From contig DATHDH010000036.1 of NCBI GenBank assembly GCA_035319145.1, positions 1-5,994 of the forward strand: a stretch of DNA of 5,994 nt, given 5' to 3'. This document shows, piece after piece, positions 4,907 to 5,994 of this stretch. Position 1 is the stretch's first letter, and the number at the start of each line of letters is the position of its first letter. The notes beneath the pieces were generated by a model that worked only from the letters and a program-made list of their open reading frames with translations, ran no database searches and was not told where the DNA came from. The position numbers were made by a program, and so were the translations under genes. This DNA is from JAAYUK01 sp035319145 (GTDB lineage Bacteria; Nitrospirota; Thermodesulfovibrionia; Thermodesulfovibrionales; Dissulfurispiraceae).

Positions 4907-5994
4907 ATGGGGCCTTCGGTGCTCGACAATCAGCTCTTTTTTTTGATCAATCAGGGTTGCGCCAACACGCTGTTCGATATGATCATGCCGTTTATTACCT
5001 CAAGAGGCTACCTTCTCTTGATCCCGTATTTATTTGTTCTTTTCTTCAAGGCATTCGGCGCGGAACGAAGAAAAGAAGACGTGCAGCAGGCAATTTGGGC
5101 GATCTTCTTCTGTGTAGCCGCGGTTTTGCTGGGAGACTGGGCCTCCAATGAGCTGAAGGCAGCCACGGCGCGTATGCGCCCGTGCGAAGCACTCGACGGT
5201 GTTCACCTGTTAGTGGGCTGCACGAAATCCGCGTCCATGCCTTCGAATCACGCGACGAACTCGTTTGCGGCGGCAGTCGCACTGCTGCTGTTTACGCGGC
5301 AGCAGCTCAACGGGATTCTGTGGTGGTACCCTCTTGCGCCGGCAGCCCTGATCGCCTTTTCGCGCGTCTCTGTCGGCGTGCATTATCCTTCCGACGTGCT
5401 GGCGGGCACCGTGCTGGGAAGCGCGGTGGCCTTCATGCTTTATGGAGCGTTCCGCCTGTTTCAATCTTGTTTCGCCAAGAAACCTCATGAAACCATTTTG
5501 GCCGCCGTATTGATGTCTCTCAGCCTCATCCGTATCTATTATGTTTTGCACGGTCCGCTCGACCTCAGTCCGGATGAGGCGCACTATTGGGAATGGGCCA
5601 GAAGGCTTGATCTCAGCTACTACTCCAAGGGGCCTGCTGTTGCTTATATCATAGCCGCCGGGACCGCGCTTTTCGGCGATACCGTATTCGGCGTAAGATT
5701 CTTTGCGCTAATCTTTTCCGCATTCGGCAGTATTCTGCTCTATCGTCTTATGGTCGGCATGTATATGCCGCAGGATGCGGCTGATGCCAAGGGTCGGGAG
5801 TCGGCACAGAACAGCGCCTTATGGGGTGCGCTGATGCTTCAGATTGTGCCGCTCTTCGCGCCTTTCGGCATCATCCTGACGATCGACTCCCCCTTTCTTT
5901 TCTGCTGGATTTTGGGGCTCTTTCTTTTCTGGCGTGCCGTGCAACGGCAGGCGGGGTTTCGTGCACTGACCGCGTGGCTGCTAGTCGGCCTTGC
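4907..5994 (+). CDS. PAP2 lipid phosphatase fused to GT83/ArnT-like glycosyltransferase (3' end outside window)
   Basis: One frame stays open from ATG 4907 to the right edge: 362 visible residues, no stop, no frameshift between the two halves. Residues ~1-190 are a multi-span PAP2 domain with all three active-site motifs: K84-x6-R91-P92, P112-S-N-H115 (Asn in place of the usual Gly), and S-R153-x5-H159-x3-D163. Such enzymes remove phosphate from undecaprenyl pyrophosphate, lipid A or other lipid phosphates. From ~196 a new membrane segment leads into S-P-D223-E224-A-H-Y-W-E-W and Y-Y-S-K241-G-P, then I-L-T-I-D327-S-P. These are the signatures of the GT83 (ArnT-like, PMT_2) family, which moves sugars from undecaprenyl phosphate to lipid A or other periplasmic acceptors. 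Only the first ~165 residues of the transferase are seen. The start is supported by a typical PAP2 opening (L-D-N-Q-L-F-F-L-I-N) and an in-frame TGA at 4874-4876; there is no Shine-Dalgarno. The domains are near certain; the substrate is not known. Confidence 0.92.
   Translation, partial: MGPSVLDNQLFFLINQGCANTLFDMIMPFITSRGYLLLIPYLFVLFFKAFGAERRKEDVQQAIWAIFFCVAAVLLGDWASNELKAATARMRPCEALDGVHLLVGCTKSASMPSNHATNSFAAAVALLLFTRQQLNGILWWYPLAPAALIAFSRVSVGVHYPSDVLAGTVLGSAVAFMLYGAFRLFQSCFAKKPHETILAAVLMSLSLIRIYYVLHGPLDLSPDEAHYWEWARRLDLSYYSKGPAVAYIIAAGTALFGDTVFGVRFFALIFSAFGSILLYRLMVGMYMPQDAADAKGRESAQNSALWGALMLQIVPLFAPFGIILTIDSPFLFCWILGLFLFWRAVQRQAGFRALTAWLLVGL

Noticed and set aside
5210..5584. 124-residue antisense frame opposite the PAP2 domain
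   Set aside because: It runs opposite the intact PAP2 motifs, is rich in Arg, His and Gln as shadows usually are, and has no plausible domain.

Overview
The window looks like a piece of the chromosome of a Gram-negative, motile, diderm bacterium of moderate-to-high GC. It carries a SPOR-type peptidoglycan-binding protein, a full-length transmembrane chemoreceptor, a periplasmic L,D-transpeptidase and a GT83/ArnT-like membrane glycosyltransferase. This gene mix and style recall Geobacter-like Desulfobacterota or Nitrospirota, but that is a guess from gene content and no lineage marker is present. There are no insertion sequences, CRISPR arrays, tRNA or rRNA genes.

Layout. At 2-445 (+) is the C-terminal part of a SPOR-domain protein that runs in from the left. 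It is followed after about 30 nt by a DUF5661-like small protein (475-912, +) whose Shine-Dalgarno sits in the loop of a short hairpin. The gap 913-1186 holds two strong inverted repeats (963-981 and 989-1030) and then a good sigma70-type promoter (1126-1154). That promoter leads to a 148-residue host-attachment/baeRF-like protein (1187-1633, +). The gap 1634-1862 holds a sigma28-like promoter candidate and a leader with mutually exclusive pairings near the ribosome binding site. It precedes a 685-residue methyl-accepting chemotaxis protein with a double-Cache-sized sensor (1863-3920, +).

Convergent to the chemoreceptor, with only 37 nt between stops and no visible terminator, is a LysM-YkuD L,D-transpeptidase (3958-4833, -). 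Divergent from that gene across 73 nt is a large membrane protein (4907 to the right edge, +). Its reading frame never closes in the window. It joins a complete PAP2 lipid-phosphatase domain to the start of a GT83/ArnT-like lipid-linked sugar transferase.

Functional theme. Three loci concern the envelope: SPOR and LysM-YkuD act on peptidoglycan, and PAP2-GT83 acts on polyprenyl-phosphate or lipid A-type substrates. The chemoreceptor is a separate sensory unit. The two most notable points are the single-chain PAP2-GT83 fusion and the divergent promoter region in which both start codons lie 8-9 nt downstream of a TATAAT-like hexamer without a Shine-Dalgarno, which suggests leaderless mRNAs on both sides.
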